DNA from: Caulobacteraceae bacterium
GTDB lineage: Bacteria > Pseudomonadota > Alphaproteobacteria > Caulobacterales > Caulobacteraceae
Direction: 5' to 3'
DNA: 35,315 nucleotides
Assembly: GCA_947475415.1 (NCBI GenBank)
Contig: CANJLH010000030.1
Span: 1 to 35,315 of the forward strand
A program made the position numbers and the translations under genes. Of the stretch, positions 33,214 to 35,315 are shown in pieces. A model generated the notes under the pieces. That model saw only the letters and a program-made list of their open reading frames with translations. It searched no databases and was not told the DNA's origin. Position 1 is the stretch's first letter, and every line of letters starts with the position of its first letter.

Positions 33214-34002
33214 CTAGGACTTCAGCTGGCTGGCGACGGACAGCATCTGGTCAGCCGTGGATATGACCTTGGAATTCATCTCATAGGCTCGTTGAGCCAC
33301 GATGAGCTGGGTGATTTCGGACACGGCGTCGACGTTGGAGGCCTCAGTATAGCCCTGCACCAATGTGCCGATCCCCGTTGAGCCAGGCGTGCCAGTGGTG
33401 GCGGAACCCGAAGCGCCGCTTTCCTTCAACAGGTTGTTGCCGATGGCCTCGAGTCCGGCCTCGTTGACGAAGGTGGCGAGTTCCAGCTGACCCAGGATCT
33501 GCGGCGCGGTCTGGCCGTCGGTCGAGACTTCGATCTGCCCGCTGGCCGAGATCGTGATGCTGCGCACGCCCGGCGGGATCGTTATCGCGGGCTGGATTTG
33601 ATAGCCGTCCTCGGTGACCAGCTGCCCCTGGTCGTTGGTGGCCAGGTTGCCCGCGCGGGTATAGGCGGTTTCGCCGGATGGCATCAGCACCTGGAAGAAG
33701 CCGGGGCCGTCGATCGCCAGGTCCAGCTTGTTGTCCGTCCGGGTGAGCGCCCCCTGAGTGGTGATGCGGTAGGTGGATCCCGACTTGACCCCCATACCCA
33801 CCTGCACGCCAGTCGGCACCACCGTGCCCTGGTCGGAGGATTGGGCGCCGGGCGTAATCAGGGTCTGGTAGAGCAGGTCCTGGAATTCGGCCCGCTGCCG
33901 CTTGAACCCGATCGTGTTCATGTTGGCGATGTTGTTGGAGATCACCTCCACGTTCAGCTGCTGGGCGGCCATGCCCGTGGCGGCGGTGCGAAGAGCCTGC
34001 AT
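33214..34002 (-). CDS. flgG: Flagellar distal rod protein FlgG
   Basis: A 262-residue component of the distal rod. The N-terminal rod motif is MAAQQLNVEVISNNIANMNTIGFKRQRAEFQDLLYQ, the central D1 domain includes LDLAIDGPGFFQVLMPSGETAYTRAGNLATNDQGQLVTEDGYQI, and the C-terminal motif is VQGYTEASNVDAVSEITQLIVAQRAYEMNSKVISTADQML. Length is exactly the usual 260-262. It lies 12 bases after flgF and 3 bases before flgA. Confidence 0.97.
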   Translation of the reverse strand: MQALRTAATGMAAQQLNVEVISNNIANMNTIGFKRQRAEFQDLLYQTLITPGAQSSDQGTVVPTGVQVGMGVKSGSTYRITTQGALTRTDNKLDLAIDGPGFFQVLMPSGETAYTRAGNLATNDQGQLVTEDGYQIQPAITIPPGVRSITISASGQIEVSTDGQTAPQILGQLELATFVNEAGLEAIGNNLLKESGASGSATTGTPGSTGIGTLVQGYTEASNVDAVSEITQLIVAQRAYEMNSKVISTADQMLSVASQLKS

Positions 34003-34014
34003 TCTACTGAATCC

Positions 34015-34752
34015 CTACTGTATGCGGCCCATCCGCTCGATCGAGCGGCGGGATAGTTCAGCCTCGGCGTCCATCATCCGAGCGATTTGTTCATAGGCTC
34101 GGCTGATCTCGACCAGTCGGGTCACCTCGACGACGGCCTTGACGTTGGAATTTTCCAGCATCCCCTGGCGCACCAAGGCATCCGGCGCCGGCGCGGGAGG
34201 AATGTTGGCGGTATTGCGAAGGTAATTGTCCCCGGTCTTTTCCAGCACTGAGCGGTTGTCGAAGCGCACAACGCTGAGCTTGCCGACCCGCTCCGCCCCC
34301 TGGCTCATTGTGCCGTCCTGCGCGACGAGGACCGGACCTTTTTCCGCGTCGATCAAGATCTCACCGCCGCCGTCTCCAGCCACAGCATAACCGGCGTCAG
34401 TCACCAGTCGGCCTTGGTCGTCCAGACGGAAGCGGCCATCCCGGGTGTAGCGCTCGCCGTCCGGTGTGTTCACGGAAAAGAAGGCGTCGCCTTCGATGGC
34501 GATGTCCAAGGGAGCGCCGGTCTGGCGTAGCCCGCCCTGGCCGAAATCCCGCGCCAGGGCGTCGCCGAGCACGAACTTGGTGGGGCCTGGCGCACCCGCG
34601 GTCCGTGCCGGACGCGCCGGGTCGACCTTCTTCATCAGGGTCTCGAACTTGTAGCCAGCCGTATCCACGTTGGCGAGGTTGTTCGCTGCGATGTCGAGTT
34701 CGCGGCGCAGGGTGATCTGGCGCGAAAGTCCGACGTAAAGGGCGTTGTCCAT
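34015..34752 (-). CDS. flgF: Flagellar proximal rod protein FlgF
   Basis: A 245-residue rod protein. It opens MDNALYVGLSRQITLRRELDIAANNLANVDTAGYKFETLMKK, and has LDIAIEGDAFFSVNTPDGERYTRDGRFRLDDQGRLVTDAGY and the C-terminal VRQGMLENSNVKAVVEVTRLVEISRAYEQIARMM. An in-frame ATG exists 54 bases upstream (34806), but that extension lies over the sigma-54-type promoter and has no similarity. It is the first gene of flgFGAH, with a sigma-54-type promoter about 50 bases upstream of its ATG. Confidence 0.96.
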   Translation of the reverse strand: MDNALYVGLSRQITLRRELDIAANNLANVDTAGYKFETLMKKVDPARPARTAGAPGPTKFVLGDALARDFGQGGLRQTGAPLDIAIEGDAFFSVNTPDGERYTRDGRFRLDDQGRLVTDAGYAVAGDGGGEILIDAEKGPVLVAQDGTMSQGAERVGKLSVVRFDNRSVLEKTGDNYLRNTANIPPAPAPDALVRQGMLENSNVKAVVEVTRLVEISRAYEQIARMMDAEAELSRRSIERMGRIQ

Positions 34753-34801
34753 TCGAGAAGGCCCGAGGTCCCAATTTTGCGACGTTTTCGTCGATATGGC
34801 C

Positions 34802-34818
34802 TGCAACGATCGGGCCAG
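34802..34818 (-). promoter_or_regulatory. Sigma-54-type (-24/-12) promoter of flgFGAH
   Basis: The minus strand reads CTGGCCCGATCGTTGCA, matching the consensus YTGGCACGrNNNTTGCW at every fixed position except one (C for A in GGCAC). The GG and GC are spaced as required. Transcription would start near 34790, about 38 bases before the flgF ATG. Late flagellar genes in Caulobacter use RpoN with FlbD, so the context agrees. Confidence 0.82.
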
Positions 34819-34857
34819 TCTAAAAGACTAATAAAATCAGAGAATAATAAGGTTAAT

Positions 34858-34889
34858 GCCTGCCTGCGGGCGAATTTTGCCGGGCAGGC
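34858..34889. promoter_or_regulatory. Inverted repeat, candidate FlbD enhancer (ftr-like)
   Basis: GCCTGCC (34858-34864) and GGCAGGC (34883-34889) are perfect inverted arms, with a further near-symmetric CGGGCGAATTTTGCCGGG core. It lies about 70-100 bases upstream of the predicted sigma-54 start site of flgF, where enhancers for RpoN promoters sit, and also upstream of divergent fliL. Assignment to FlbD is inference from position and GC-rich dyad character. Confidence 0.45.
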
Positions 34890-34899
34890 TTGGTCCTCG

Positions 34900-34913
34900 T
34901 TAACGTCGGTTAA
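34900..34913 (+). promoter_or_regulatory. CtrA-box-like paired TTAA in the fliL promoter region
   Basis: TTAA at 34900-34903 and 34910-34913 with a 6-base spacer; a third TTAA follows at 34924-34927. The CtrA consensus is TTAA-N7-TTAA, so the spacer is one base short. In Caulobacter the fliLM operon is CtrA-controlled, and the element lies 65-78 bases before the fliL start. Confidence 0.45.
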
Positions 34914-34977
34914 AAACTGATCCTTAACCAACCGGGCGCGATGGAGGGCGCAGCTTCGACTCTAAGGAATCGCGCGC

Positions 34978-35315
34978 GTGGCGAAGGACAAGGTCAAGGA
35001 GGCCCCTGAAGAGGGGCACGCCGAGGGCGACGCCGAAGATGGCGAAGGCGCGCCGGCCAAGAAAAAACTGCCGCTCAAGATGCTGATCATCGCCGGCGCG
35101 GCGGCGGTGGTCGTGCTCGGCGGCGGTGGGACCGCAGCCTTCATGTTCCTGAAGCCCAAGCCTGATGAAGCCCATGCCGAGAAGGGACACGGCAAGGAGA
35201 AAAAAGAGAAAAAAGATAAGAAGAAAGAGGGCGGCCACGAAAAGAAGGAAGGCGGCGCCGAGGGCGCCGGCGCGGCCATCAAAGAGGGGCCCGACGGTGT
35301 GGTTTTCTATACCCT
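34978..35315 (+). CDS. fliL: Flagellar basal-body-associated protein FliL (N-terminal part)
   Basis: An incomplete frame running off the right edge, starting at GTG with AAGGA 9 bases upstream. The encoded part opens MAKDKVKEAPEEGHAEG and has one transmembrane helix at about 36-58 (MLIIAGAAAVVVLGG...). A long Lys/Glu/Gly/His-rich periplasmic linker follows, then the start of the FliL domain (GPDGVVFYTL). FliL surrounds the stator and supports torque and swimming. The charged linker and divergent position next to flgF match Caulobacter-type FliL. Only 112 residues are visible. Confidence 0.9.
   Translation, partial: MAKDKVKEAPEEGHAEGDAEDGEGAPAKKKLPLKMLIIAGAAAVVVLGGGGTAAFMFLKPKPDEAHAEKGHGKEKKEKKDKKKEGGHEKKEGGAEGAGAAIKEGPDGVVFYT

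Overview
The window is an ordinary-looking stretch of chromosome from an alphaproteobacterium, most likely Caulobacteraceae (Caulobacter, Phenylobacterium or a relative). Three things point there: a circularly permuted two-piece tmRNA with a Caulobacter-like degradation tag, the flgF-flgG-flgA-flgH operon divergent from fliL behind a sigma-54-type promoter, and strongly GC-rich third codon positions. Gene density is very high, many genes overlap by ATGA or TGATG, and no gene-free gap exceeds 300 bases. I see no insertion sequence, prophage, CRISPR array or tRNA gene.

Layout. 1-2.9 kb (minus strand): ssrA, ilvH, ilvB and an ilv leader with a short Leu/Val peptide and a terminator hairpin. 3.0-8.0 kb: a VOC-fold protein, then miaA and serB diverging from a shared CATG, a HAD phosphatase, and hflK-hflC. 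8.2-12.1 kb: mrp/apbC, then a DevBCA/MacAB-like export system (membrane-fusion protein, ATPase, FtsX-type permease). 12.2-23.6 kb: mostly plus-strand metabolic genes. These are nupC behind a terminator-like leader hairpin, two GSTs, a small SUOX-fold periplasmic protein, an acyl-CoA dehydrogenase, DUF3253, a Fe-S uracil-DNA glycosylase, a lipoprotein lysophospholipase, a leucine-dehydrogenase-like enzyme, a GFA-family protein, an SDR and a DUF4130 gene split in two frames. A PaaI-like thioesterase and an MFS carrier lie on the minus strand.

23.6-26.0 kb (minus strand): a TetR-type regulator, a CoxE-like VWA protein and a serine-resolvase-like protein that has lost its catalytic residues. 26.3-30.1 kb (plus): a histidine phosphatase, then xseB-ispA-dxs, which joins exonuclease VII to isoprenoid precursor synthesis. 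30.1-31.7 kb (minus): two unrecognised genes, one membrane protein and one secreted protein. 31.7-35.3 kb: the flagellar rod and L-ring operon flgFGAH (minus) and the start of fliL (plus, cut by the window end).

The most interesting items are regulatory (ilv attenuator, nupC leader hairpin, flgF/fliL control region) or odd genes (split DUF4130, dead resolvase with an HTH, VWA protein without its MoxR partner). I found no convincing wholly new multi-gene system. The gap at 26051-26304, between the divergent resolvase-like and histidine phosphatase genes, presumably holds promoters, but I could not identify a specific element in it.
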